The position numbers and the translations under genes were made by a program. From contig NC_068930.1 of NCBI RefSeq assembly GCF_023091745.1, forward strand, positions 12,794,262 to 12,858,261: a stretch of DNA of 64,000 nt, read 5' to 3'. This document shows positions 33,631 through 43,139 of the stretch, one piece after another (position 1 is the first letter of the stretch; each line of letters opens with the position of its first letter). The notes beneath the pieces are model-generated. The model saw only the letters and a list, made by a program, of their open reading frames with translations. It was not told where the DNA came from and searched no databases. Origin of the DNA: Budorcas taxicolor (taxonomy: Eukaryota > Chordata > Mammalia > Artiodactyla > Bovidae).

Positions 33631-34563
33631 ATTTGCCAGAGTCAAAGGGGAAAATGAGTTATTTTCATGCTTAAGACTACTAAATACTTTATTTCATGCT
33701 TGATATTTCTGTAGCACTTCCACAATTTCCTTCTTATTCTAGAAAATTCAAGCACCTGGCAAATTTCCTATTTTGGAAATCTACTTTAATCAAACTTTTC
33801 TTTTAGCCTGAAGTCTACAGTATTTGAGGTTCAGAAGTTCATCGTGTCTATGTTTATCTTCAGTTGGTCTGATAGCTGTTTTCTAATAGGAACTTTCTGG
33901 GAAAGAATAAGAAGATTATAACAATACTATTCTAAAATAAACTGTAGGGACTAAATATATAGCCCACTTTATCTAAGAAAGATATCTATATTCCAGAAAT
34001 TGAACGTTATGGTAATAATCCTTAATGGTTTTTGAGAATAAGAATCTATGGATTCATCTTTCATGTTTAGGTTTGTTTTTAACTTAAAAATCCAGTGAAT
34101 TATAGATAGGGCCTCTTCCAAGTATTGTGTGTCTATGTGACGCTTAAGAACAGATTTACTGAGTTGCTTATTAGGTAGAACAATACTGGAGTAAAATTAG
34201 ATGAGAAGTCACTTTGCACTTTTATCCAAGGTAGAAGTATAAGATGCCTCAGAGAAGCTCCATAACATAAAAGGTAATAAATATGCCCAATAAATATCTA
34301 TGTAGATGCAGTAATAGAACATTTCTGGCAGTTTTGACTTCCAGTATTCTACTCTGGGGTACCCAAAGGCACGTTGTTATTACAAGACTAGTGTGTCAGT
34401 TTGGGATTTGGAACATCTGACCTTTGGTTACCTAACAGATCTGTGTCCACTGGATCCCCACTGTGACCCCCAAGTTGGCCAGTTGAATTCTGTATGAAGA
34501 TTCCATTTTCACCCAGCCAATACATTTTGTCTCCAACCAATTCTGTTTTAGGTTTCTCATTTT
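33631..34563. other. Unassigned stretch upstream of the FUS retrocopy
   Basis: AT-rich, no recognised gene or repeat. No obvious promoter (no CpG island or TATA-box context) abuts the retrocopy. Confidence 0.4.
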
Positions 34564-34574
34564 AGAAATTAAGG
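34564..34574. repeat. Target-site duplication, 5' copy
   Basis: agaaattaagg, identical to the 3' copy at 36539-36549. It is preceded by tttt, so the nicked strand reads TTCT/AA, a usual variant of the L1 endonuclease site. Confidence 0.88.
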
Positions 34575-36538
34575 AGTCCTCGAGGCGTCGGTGCTCTGTA
34601 GTATTGGAACCTTGTTGCTTGTCGGCCTATGGCGCACGCGCGGACATGGCCTCAAACAACTATACCCAACGAGCAACCCAAAGCTATGGGGCCTACCCAA
34701 CTCAGCCTGGGCAGGGCTACTCCCAGCAGAGCAACCAGCCTTATGGGCAGCAGAGTTATGGTGGCTACGGCCAGTCTGTGGACACTTCGGGCTATGGCCA
34801 GAGCAGCTACCGTAGTTCGTACGGACAGACCCAGAACAGCTATGGCACACAGTCAGCTCCCCAAGGATATGGCTCAGCTGGTGGCTATGGCAGTAGCCAG
34901 AGTTCTCAGTCATCTTACAGGCAACAGTCTTCGTACCCTGGCTATGGCCAGCAGCCAGCTCCTAGCAGCACCTCGGGAAGTTACGGTAGCAGTTCTCAAA
35001 GCAGTGGCTATGGGCAGTCCCAGGGTGGAGGCTGTGGCCAGCAGTCTGGCTATGGTGGGCAGCAGCAAGGCTATGGGCAGTGGCAGAGCTATAACCCGCC
35101 TCAGGGCTACGGGCAGCAGAACCAGTGCAGCAGGGGCAGTGGCGGCGGCGGAGGGGGTGGCAGAGGGAGCTATGGCCAAGATCAGCCCTCCATGAGCAGT
35201 GGTGGCGGCGGCAGTCGTTATGGCAACCAGGACCAGGGTGGTGGCTATGGGGGAGGCCAGCAGGACCGTGGGGGTCATGGCCGGGGTGGTGGCGCTGGTT
35301 ACAACCGCAGCAGCGGTGGCTATGAACCCAGAGGTCGTGGAGGTGGCCATGGAGGCAGAGGCGGCATGGGCAGAAGTGACCGTGGTGGCTTCAATAAATT
35401 TGGTGGCCCTCGGGACCAAGGATCACGTCATGCCTCTGAACAGGATAATTCAGACAACAACACCGTCTCTGTGCAAGGGCTGGGCGAGCATGTTACAACT
35501 GAGTCTGTAGCTGATCACTTCAAGCAGATCGGTATCATTAACACAAATAAGAAAACAGGACAGCCCATGATTAATCTGTACACAGACAAGGAAACAGCCA
35601 AGCTGAAGGGAGAGGCCACGGTATCATTTGATGACTCACCTTCCGCCAAAGCAGCTATTGACTGGTTTGATGGTAAAGAATTCTCTGGGAATCCTATCAA
35701 GGTCTCATTTGCTACTCGGTGAGCAGACTTCAGTCGGGGTGGTGGCAATGGTTGTGGAGGCCGAGGGCGAGGAGGACCTATGGGCCGTGGAGGCTATGGA
35801 GGTGGTGGCAGCGGCAGTGGTGGCCAAGGAGGATTCCCCAGTGGCGGGGGCGGTGGCGGAGGACAGCAGCGGGCAGGGTACTGGAAGTGTCCTGATCCCA
35901 CCTGTGAGAACATGAACTTCTCTTGGAGGAATGAATGTAACCAGTGTAAGGCCCCTAAACCAGATGGCCCAGGAGGGGGACCAGGAGGCTCGCATATGGG
36001 GGGTAACTACGGAGACGATCGTCGTGGTGGCAGAGGAGGCTATGATCGGGGTGGCTACTGAGGCCGAGGGGGCGACCGTGGGGGCTTCAGAGGGGGCTGG
36101 GGTGGTGGGGACAGAGGTGGTTTCGGCCCTGGCAAAATGGACTCCAGGGGTGAGCACAGACAGGATCGCAGGGAGAGGCCGTACTACCCTGGCTCCTGAG
36201 GCCTTGGGGCAGCTTTCTTCCTGTACCCAGTGTTACCACCCTCATTATTTTGCAACCTTCCACCTCCTGATCACCCACAGGTTTTTTGTGTCAGACTATG
36301 TGACTGTAACCATTCCTCTGGTTCCCATTAAAAACCATCATTTTAGTTAAATTTTCTTCCTTTTCCCCCTCTTCACTCTCCTGGAGCATGAATGTCCAGG
36401 TCAAGGAGGTGGGGAGTTTTTCCTCTATTCAGGTCAACCAACCTGCCTTGTAGGAACTGGAATTAATTTTTTTTGTTCCCACTCAGCACGAACTAGAATT
36501 AAGTGTTTGATACTTGGTTCATGGGGGAAGAAAAAGAA
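34575..36538 (+). pseudogene. FUS: FUS processed pseudogene (retrocopy)
   Basis: An intronless copy of FUS mRNA, a nuclear RNA-binding protein of the FET family (transcription, splicing, RNA transport). The parent gene has many introns; this copy has none. It begins in the 5' UTR, has the start codon at 34646, and reads 513 codons without net frameshift up to 36184, close to the 510-530 aa of mammalian FUS. Order seen: QGSY-rich low-complexity region (codons 1 to about 165), RGG1, RRM (about 270-358), RGG2, RanBP2-type zinc finger with all four Cys (about 35877-35970), RGG3 and the C-terminal RRERPY signal. Lesions: TGA at 35720-35722 in place of an Arg after ATR, TGA at 36059-36061 in place of an Arg after GGY, and loss of the native stop by a small deletion at about 36185, moving the end to 36197. 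RNP2 is altered (VSVQGL). A 3' UTR and A-rich tail (36528-36538) follow. An 11-bp target-site duplication brackets it. Confidence 0.97.
34646..35722 (+). CDS. Residual 358-codon open frame of the FUS retrocopy (not a demonstrated gene)
   Basis: Starts at the parental ATG (MASNNYTQRATQSYGAYP) and ends at the first premature stop, which falls right at the end of the RRM. It keeps the Gly/Ser/Tyr/Gln-rich prion-like region, the first RGG region and nearly all of the RRM, including an intact RNP1 (LKGEATVSF). It lacks RGG2, the zinc finger, RGG3 and the C-terminal nuclear localisation signal. The frame is also open 14 codons upstream of the ATG, but that part is 5' UTR. Substitutions such as Tyr to Cys in the repeat region and the changed RNP2 suggest neutral drift. 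No promoter is visible, so translation is unproven. Confidence 0.3.
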   Translation: MASNNYTQRATQSYGAYPTQPGQGYSQQSNQPYGQQSYGGYGQSVDTSGYGQSSYRSSYGQTQNSYGTQSAPQGYGSAGGYGSSQSSQSSYRQQSSYPGYGQQPAPSSTSGSYGSSSQSSGYGQSQGGGCGQQSGYGGQQQGYGQWQSYNPPQGYGQQNQCSRGSGGGGGGGRGSYGQDQPSMSSGGGGSRYGNQDQGGGYGGGQQDRGGHGRGGGAGYNRSSGGYEPRGRGGGHGGRGGMGRSDRGGFNKFGGPRDQGSRHASEQDNSDNNTVSVQGLGEHVTTESVADHFKQIGIINTNKKTGQPMINLYTDKETAKLKGEATVSFDDSPSAKAAIDWFDGKEFSGNPIKVSFATR

Positions 36539-36549
36539 AGAAATTAAGG
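36539..36549. repeat. Target-site duplication, 3' copy
   Basis: agaaattaagg directly after the A-rich tail of the FUS retrocopy, identical to 34564-34574. Confidence 0.88.
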
Positions 36550-36705
36550 TGATTTGGTGGTCCCTGCCATAGCCAAAACTTCTTACTCATAACTACATCT
36601 TTTGAATTTTTCCAGTTATTAGCAGGTGACCCACCTTTCTTCTGCAAACTTCCATGCGTGGCATGTGGAGGAAAGTCAGCATACAGTTGCTACTGGTTAC
36701 CTATT

Positions 36706-36917
36706 TTGATGCTTCCCAGGTGGTTAAGAACCCACCTACTAATGCAGGAGACACAGGAGGTGTGAGTTCAATCCCTGAGCTGGGAAGATCCCCTGGAGAA
36801 GGAACTGGCGACCCACTCCAATATTCTTGCCTGGAAAATCCTATAGAGAGAGGAACCTGGAGGGCTACAGTCCATGAGGTCCCAAAGAGTCAGACACTGC
36901 AGACTGAGCTACACACA
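36706..36917 (+). mobile_element. Bov-tA SINE
   Basis: Sense element: gcttcccaggtggttaagaa, gagttcaatccctgagctgg, catgaggtcccaaagagtca. An extra short segment (gacacaggaggtgtgag) sits inside the head. Confidence 0.92.
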
Positions 36918-36964
36918 TGTATCTATTTCAATACCACCTAGACCTTTTTCAGTGTGTCTGCCCT

Positions 36965-37490
36965 CTGATGCCCTCTCGCAACACCTACCATCTTACTTGG
37001 GTTTCCCTTACCTTGGACGTGGGGTATCTCTTCACGGCTGCTCCAGCAAAGCACAGCCGCTGCTCCTTACCTCAATATGCCAGCAAATTTGGAAACCTCA
37101 GCAGTGGCCACAGGACTGGAAAAGGTCAGTTTTATTTCCTCACCACTGCCCCTCCTGATCTTGAAAGTGGAATAGCTCCGCTAGGCCCTCCTGCGCCCAT
37201 GCAGCCACCGCTCCTTGGATGTAGGGTAGCTCCTCCTGGCCTCCACCCCTGGCCTCGGGCAGGGGATAGCTCCTCCCGTTCGCTGACCCTGACCTCGGAA
37301 GTGGGGTAGCTTCTCTCAGCAGCTCCTCCGCCATCGCAGCCTGGCAATCTCGGCCGCTGCCCCTGACCTCGGACACGGGGTAACTCCTCTTGGCCACCGC
37401 CTCTCAGGTATGGGGTCCTCCCGGCTTCTGCCCCTGACCTCAAACGGGTGGTAGCTCCTCTCGGCTGCTCTGTGCACCCTCGCAGCTGGC
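36965..37490. repeat. GC-rich degenerate tandem repeat
   Basis: Degenerate units of about 35-70 bp built on ccctgacctcggacgtgggg followed by tagctcctctcggcc recur from about 37010 to 37460 (for example at 37265-37310, 37365-37395 and 37430-37470). CpG content is far above the surroundings. From memory, sequences of this kind recur in bovid genomes and give rise to spurious Gly/Arg-rich antisense predictions; here such frames run at 37132-37443 and 37140-37397 (-). I do not annotate them as genes. A BovB scrap is embedded at 37073-37134. Confidence 0.6.
37073..37134 (+). mobile_element. 62-bp BovB scrap inside GC-rich repeat
   Basis: The segment aatatgccagcaaatttgga to aaaggtcagtttt matches BovB coding sequence at about 39694-39755 with few differences, but its flanks on both sides are the GC-rich repeat rather than BovB. 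Confidence 0.85.
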
Positions 37491-37919
37491 TCTTCTTCCT
37501 GTGGATGGAGGGATGGAGTCAGGCCCTGAGCTGGGCCCAGGCCAGGAGAAGGCCAGATGTCCAGTCATCTTATGGCTCCATGGAGACCACCCCGCCTCCT
37601 CTGGGCCAGTCGGTAGTTTCATTGGCCCTGGCCCTAGATCAGGAACGACCGTTGTGGTGGCAAGTTATAAGAAACACACTGGAGTATAAGGTGGAAATTT
37701 AAAAGGAGGTTTATTAGAAGCAGGTGGAGCCCAAGGGCAGGAGAGTTGAGCCTCGGGACAGTCCTGGGACCCAGGATTGGGAGGATAATGCCCCCTTTCT
37801 CCTCCTGCCTCCTCTTCTCCTTTCTGCTTTCCTGTCTTCCAGACCTTCTTCAATAACAAAGGGATCAACTGCAGGGTGGGGTCAGAGAATGCAATCTAAT
37901 CACACTAGGACCACAGCCT
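37491..37919. other. Unassigned segment upstream of BovB
   Basis: Lies between the GC-rich repeat and the recognisable BovB start. Contains a pyrimidine-rich run (37797-37845). It might be part of a longer BovB 5' region, but I cannot show this. Confidence 0.35.
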
Positions 37920-40900
37920 CCTCTAACTCAATGAAACTAAGCCATGCCCTGTGGGGCTACCCAAGACGGGCAGGTCATGGTGGAGAGGTCTGACAGAATG
38001 TGGTCCACTGGAGAAGGGAATGGCAAACCACTTCAGTATTCTTGCCTTGAAAACCCCATGAACAGTATGAAAAGGCAAAATGATAGGACACTGAAAGAGG
38101 AACTCCCTAGGTCAGTAGGTGCCCAATATGCTACTGGAGATCAGTGGAGAAATAACTCCAGAAAGAATGAAGGGATGGAGCCAAAGCAAAAACAATACCC
38201 AGTTGTGGATGTGACTGGTGATAGAAGCAAGGCCCGATGCTGTAAAGAGCAATATTGCATAGGAACCTGGAATGTCAGGTCCATGAATCAAGGCAAATTG
38301 GAAGTGGTCAAACAGGAGATGGCAAGAGTGAACATCAACATTCTAGGAATCAGTGAACTAAAATGGACTGGAATGGGAGAATTTAACTCAGATGACCATT
38401 ATATCTACTACTGCAGGCAGGAATCCCTTAGAAGAAGTGGAGTAGCCATCATGGTCAACAAAAGAGTCTGAAATGCAGTACTTGGATGCAATCTCAAAAA
38501 CGACAGAATGATCTCTGTTCATTTCCAAGGCAAACCATTCAATATCATAGTAATCCAAGCCTATGCCCCAACCAGTAACACTGAAGAACCTGAAGTTGAA
38601 CGGTTCTATAAAGACCTACAAGACCTTTTAGAACTAACACCCAGAAAAGATGTCCTTTTCATTATAGGGGACTGGAATGCAAAAGTAGGAAGTCAAGAAA
38701 CACCTGGAGTAACAGGCAAATTTGGCCTTGGAATGTGGAATGAAGCAGGGCAAAACTAATAGAGTTTTGCCAAGAAAATGCACTGGTCATAGCAGACACC
38801 CTCTTCAAACAACACAAGAGAAGACTCTACACATGGACATCACCAGATGGTCAACACCAAAATCAGATTGATTATATTCTTTGCAGCCAAAGATGGAGAA
38901 GCTCTATACAGTCAGCAAAAACAAGACCAGGAGCTGACTGTGGCTCAGATCATGAACTCCTTATTGCCAAATTCAGACTTAAATTGAAGAAAGTAAGGAA
39001 AACCACTAGACCATTCAGGTATGACCTAAATCAAATCCCTTATGATTATACAGCAGAAGTGAGAAATAGAATTAAGGGACTAGATCTGATAGAGTGCTTG
39101 ATGAACTATGGAATGAGGTTCGTGACATTGTACAGGAGACAGGGATCAAGACCATCCCCATGGAAAAGAAATGCAAAAAAGCAAAATGGCTGTCTGATGA
39201 GGCCTTACAAATAGCTGTGAAAAGAAGAAAAGCGAAAAGCAAAGGAGAAAAGGAAAGATTTAAGTATCTGAATGCAGAGTTCCGAAGAAAAGCAAGAAGA
39301 TATAAGAAAGCCTTCCTCAGCGATCAATGCAAAGAAATAGAGAAAAACAAAAGAATGGGAAAGACTAGAAATCTCTTCAAGAAAACTAGAGATACCAAGG
39401 GAACATTTCATGCAAAGATGGGCTCGATAAAGGACAGAAATGGTCTGGACCTAACAGAAGCAGAAGATAGTAAGAAGAGGTGGCAAGAATACACAGAAGA
39501 ACTGTACAAAAAAGATCTTCATGACCAAGATAATCACGAAGGTGTGATCACTCATCTAGAGCCAGACATCCTGGAATGTGAAGTCAAGTGGGCCTTACAA
39601 AGTATCACTACGAACAAAGCTAGTGGAGGTGATGGAATTCCAGTTGAGCTGTTTCAAATCCTGAAAGATGATGCTGTGAAAGTGCTGCACTCAATATGCC
39701 AGCACATTTGGAAAACTCAGCAGTGGCCACAGGACTGGAAAAGGTCAGTTTTCATTCCAATCCCAAAGAAGGGCAATGCCAAAGAATGCTCAAACTACCA
39801 GACAATTGCATTCATCTCACACACTAGCAAAGTAATGCTCAAAATTCTCCAAGCCAGGCTTCAGCAATATGTGAACTGTGAACTTCCAGATGTTCAAGCT
39901 AGTTTTAGAAAAGGCAGAGGAACCAGAGATCAAATTGCCAACATCCACTGGATCATGGAAAAAGCAAGAGAGTTCCTAAAAATACCTATTTCTGCTTTAT
40001 TGCCTGTGCCAAAGCCTTTGACTGTGTGGATCACAATAAACTGTGGAAAATTCTGAAAGAGATGGGAATACCAGACCACCTGACCTGCCTCTTCAGAAAC
40101 CTATATGCTGGGCAGGAAGCAACAGTTAGAACTGGACATGGAACAACAGACTGGTTCCAAATAGGAAAAGGAGTACGTCAAGGCTGTATATTGTCATCCT
40201 GCTTATTTAACTTATATGCAGAGTACATCATGAGAAACCCTGGACTGGAAGAAGCACAAGCTGGAATCAAGATTGCTGGGAGAAATATCAATAATCTCAG
40301 ATATGCAGATGACAGCACCCTTATGGCAGAAAATGAAGAGGAACTAAAAAGCCTCTTGATGAAAGTGAAAGAGGAGAGCGAAAAAGTTGGCTTAAAGCTC
40401 CACATTCAGAAAATGAAGATCATGGCATCCGGTCCCATCACTTCAAGACAAATAGATGGGGAAACAGTGGAAACAGTGTCAGACTTTATTTTTTTGGGCT
40501 CCAAAATCACTGCAGATGGTGACTGCAGCCATGAAATTAAAAGACACTTACTCCTTGGAAGGAAAGTTATGACCAACCTAGACAGCATATTGAAAAGCAG
40601 AGACATTACTTTGCCAAAAAAGGTCTGTCTAGTCAAGGCTATGGTTTTTCCAGTAGTCATGTATGGATGTGAGAGTTGGACTGTGAAGAAAGCTGAGCAC
40701 AGAAAAATTGATGCTTTTGAACTGTGGTGTTGGAGAAGACTCTTGAGAGTCCCTTGGACTGCAAGGAGATCCAACCAGTCCATTCTGAAGGAGATCAGTC
40801 CTGGGATTTCTTTGGAAGGAATGATGCTAAAGCTGAAACTCCAGTACTTTGGCCACCTCACGGGAAGAGTTGACTCATTGGAAAAGACTCTGATGTTGGG

Positions 40901-41085
40901 AGGGATTGGCGGCAGGAGGATAAGGGGACGACAGAGGATGAGATGGCTGGATAGCATCACTGACTCAATGGACGTGAGTCTGAGTGAACTCCGGGATTTG
41001 GTGATGGACAGGGAGGCCTGGCGTGCTGCGATTCATGGGGTGGCAAAGAGTTGGACATGACTGAGCAACTGAACTGAACTGAACT
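37920..41085 (+). mobile_element. Near-full-length BovB (RTE-clade) LINE, inactive
   Basis: The most complete BovB here, about 3.17 kb. The encoded polyprotein normally combines an APE-type endonuclease and a reverse transcriptase acting in target-primed retrotransposition. Endonuclease sequence starts near 38254 (CIGTWNVRSMNQGKLE) and includes GDWNAKVG near 38668. RT runs from about 39550 to 40400, with the RYADD catalytic box near 40300-40314. The 3' end is a short gaact repeat. Lesions: TGA at 38469-38471; a 1-base deletion at about 38755 ending the frame at 38759; a 4-base deletion near 39093; a 1-base deletion near 39985. The motif-A Asp codon is changed to Ala near 40003. It cannot move on its own. 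Confidence 0.95.
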
Positions 41086-41114
41086 GAACTGAGACCATTT
41101 TAAGTTTTTGTAAA

Positions 41115-41350
41115 AATAAGAATTATAAACTATATATTAAGTGCTTCCTCTGTGCCAGTCATCATGCTAATATGATAGCATGCATGATATCATTCAGTCA
41201 ACACAACAATCTGTTGAGATTAATAACATCCCCATTTACAGACAAGGAATCTGGGGCTCCGAGGCCTTAGGGAATTTGGCCAAATGACACAGCTTATGAA
41301 GATCACAGTTGGAACTTGAACCTAAATTTTGTCTGGTTCTGATGCCTGTT
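41115..41350 (-). repeat. MIR SINE remnant
   Basis: Antisense MIR: taagtgcttcctctgtgcca, ccccatttacagacaaggaa, aatgacacagcttatgaaga, and ggaacttgaacctaaatttt. Confidence 0.78.
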
Positions 41351-41984
41351 CATCCAACTGTCTTATTTGAAAGCCTCTTCTCTACTTCAGGGACAACTCT
41401 GCAGAGGAAGTGGGAGTGCAGGCTGTAGACGAGTCCAGAGCAGCCCAGCTGGAGCACATCACCGAGTCCGTGCCAGTTGCTGGAAGAAGCGGCTAACACT
41501 GATGGCCCCCTGGGTCTCATGGGGTGATGAGGAAGACAAGGCAGGAATCAGCTGAGCATCTTGTACCTTGCTAGCTACACGAGGCAGAAGAGAGTGTGCT
41601 AGGGAGAGAAGGGGGACGCATAACTGAGCCTGAACTTCATCCCTTTAGGTCATTGTTATGACCCACACCAGAGGCTTAGGAGTTTTTCTGCTCTCTAGAC
41701 TTATGTCACATTTGAAGAACCTAAGTCACAACACTACACAGAATGGGGTGTGACACACGCATTGATCTCCTCAGTAAACTGATAGTAACATGAGGGAGAT
41801 GACGTGTCTTTTTCCACTTTGAATCCGGGACACGGCCTGACACTCAGGAGGAAATCCAAAATGGTGAATCAAGGAACAGCTGAATTAGAACAAAACACAT
41901 CCGAGCTATACACACACACACACAGACTTGCTAAGACGTCCGCATATCAACCAACTTATTTATGCCAGGATTCTGCCTAGAATC
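41351..41984. other. Unassigned stretch
   Basis: Nothing recognised except a short (AC) run near 41911-41924. Confidence 0.35.
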
Positions 41985-42185
41985 TTTGCCACCTTCCCCT
42001 TACCCCTAAAAACAATCTCACCCTTCAAGGTCCCAATTCAAAGTTTCACTTCTTCTGTGAAGATTTTGCTACACCATTTTCCCAATGTACCTTTGACTGT
42101 GTATGTTTCTGCTATTTATATTTCATAGTTCAACCCATGGGGTTCTTTCTTTCTTGACTGGTCTTCTGAACAAGAGTATATATTC
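41985..42185 (+). mobile_element. L2 LINE fragment
   Basis: Sense L2 3' region: cttcaaggtcccaattcaaa, cttctgtgaagattttgcta, and the ggtcttctgaacaagag end. Confidence 0.55.
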
Positions 42186-42229
42186 CCAAAGGATATAGAC
42201 AGCTTGCATTTTAGACTTTAATAAAAGAC

Positions 42230-42860
42230 TCCTAAATGACCAGAAATCCTACACCCTGCTGATTAAGTGGATGTAGTGCTTTTGAAAACCCTTTCGTAGT
42301 ATTTATTATAGATAAATATGTGCATATCCTATGAGCTAGCAAGTAGACTTCTAAGTTTGTGTTCATCAGAAATGCATATCTCCTGTTCACCAAAACACAT
42401 CACCTAAAATGTTCTGGTAGTACACTTAGCCATAGCTAAAACTCAACAATTATGCAAATTCTCTCAATATTAATATGTCAGCATAGGTATATTGTATAGC
42501 AATGATAATGAATAAACTTCAAATACATGTAAGAAAAAAGTTTAATAAAAATAATACTTAGCAAAAGCAGCCAAACACTAAATACTTCAACATCCCATTT
42601 ATATAAAGTTCAAAAACAAGAAAAATGCAATCTACATAGATAATTAGAAGTCAGGATGATGGTTGGCACTGGGGCAGGTGTGAGGCTAGAACCAGAGATG
42701 GTGGCAGGAGTGCAGACAATGCTCTGATTATTGATCTGGGTGCTCGTTTCACATTTGTTTCACCTTGTAAAAACCCACTAAACTGAAAACTCACAGGTAA
42801 CTTATTCTGCCTGTGTGTTACACTTCTGTATAGAGTGTACTTGTTTTGCTTTTTAAGACA
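42230..42860 (+). mobile_element. L1M-type 3' UTR
   Basis: Sense old L1 3' region: catttatataaagttcaaaa, gatgatggttggcactgggg, cgtttcacatttgtttcacc. Diverged and with an internal deletion. Confidence 0.5.
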
Positions 42861-43139
42861 ACCAAGGAAATTTTTCAGTTCAGGCCAAGATGGTATAAAA
42901 GAGACCGGATATACTCACCTATTTTAAACAATTAGAAAACCAAACCAAATACACAAAGCAGTGGTTTTCAGAAGCTGAATAACAAGCAACCCAGGACTGC
43001 CATGCCTGAAAGAAGGGAACAGGTAAGGCACTCTCAGTGTTCCAGTCTTACTGGCAGGAGGCAGTCAGTCTTCAGTCCACAACATGGGAACAGGGAGACC
43101 AAAAACAATCTAATTGTCTAGCAATGTGCTTCTAGATAA

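Noticed and set aside
34604..34645. Upstream extension of the FUS frame by 14 codons
   Set aside because: It begins at a TTG and corresponds to the parental 5' UTR; the real start is the ATG at 34646.
34910..35419. 169-codon antisense frame across the FUS retrocopy
   Set aside because: A shadow of the Gly/Ser/Tyr/Gln-rich codon pattern on the sense strand; Ala/Thr-rich product without meaning.
37132..37443. Gly/Arg-rich antisense frames in the GC-rich array
   Set aside because: They come from the tandem repeat itself; similar spurious predictions recur in bovid genomes as far as I recall.
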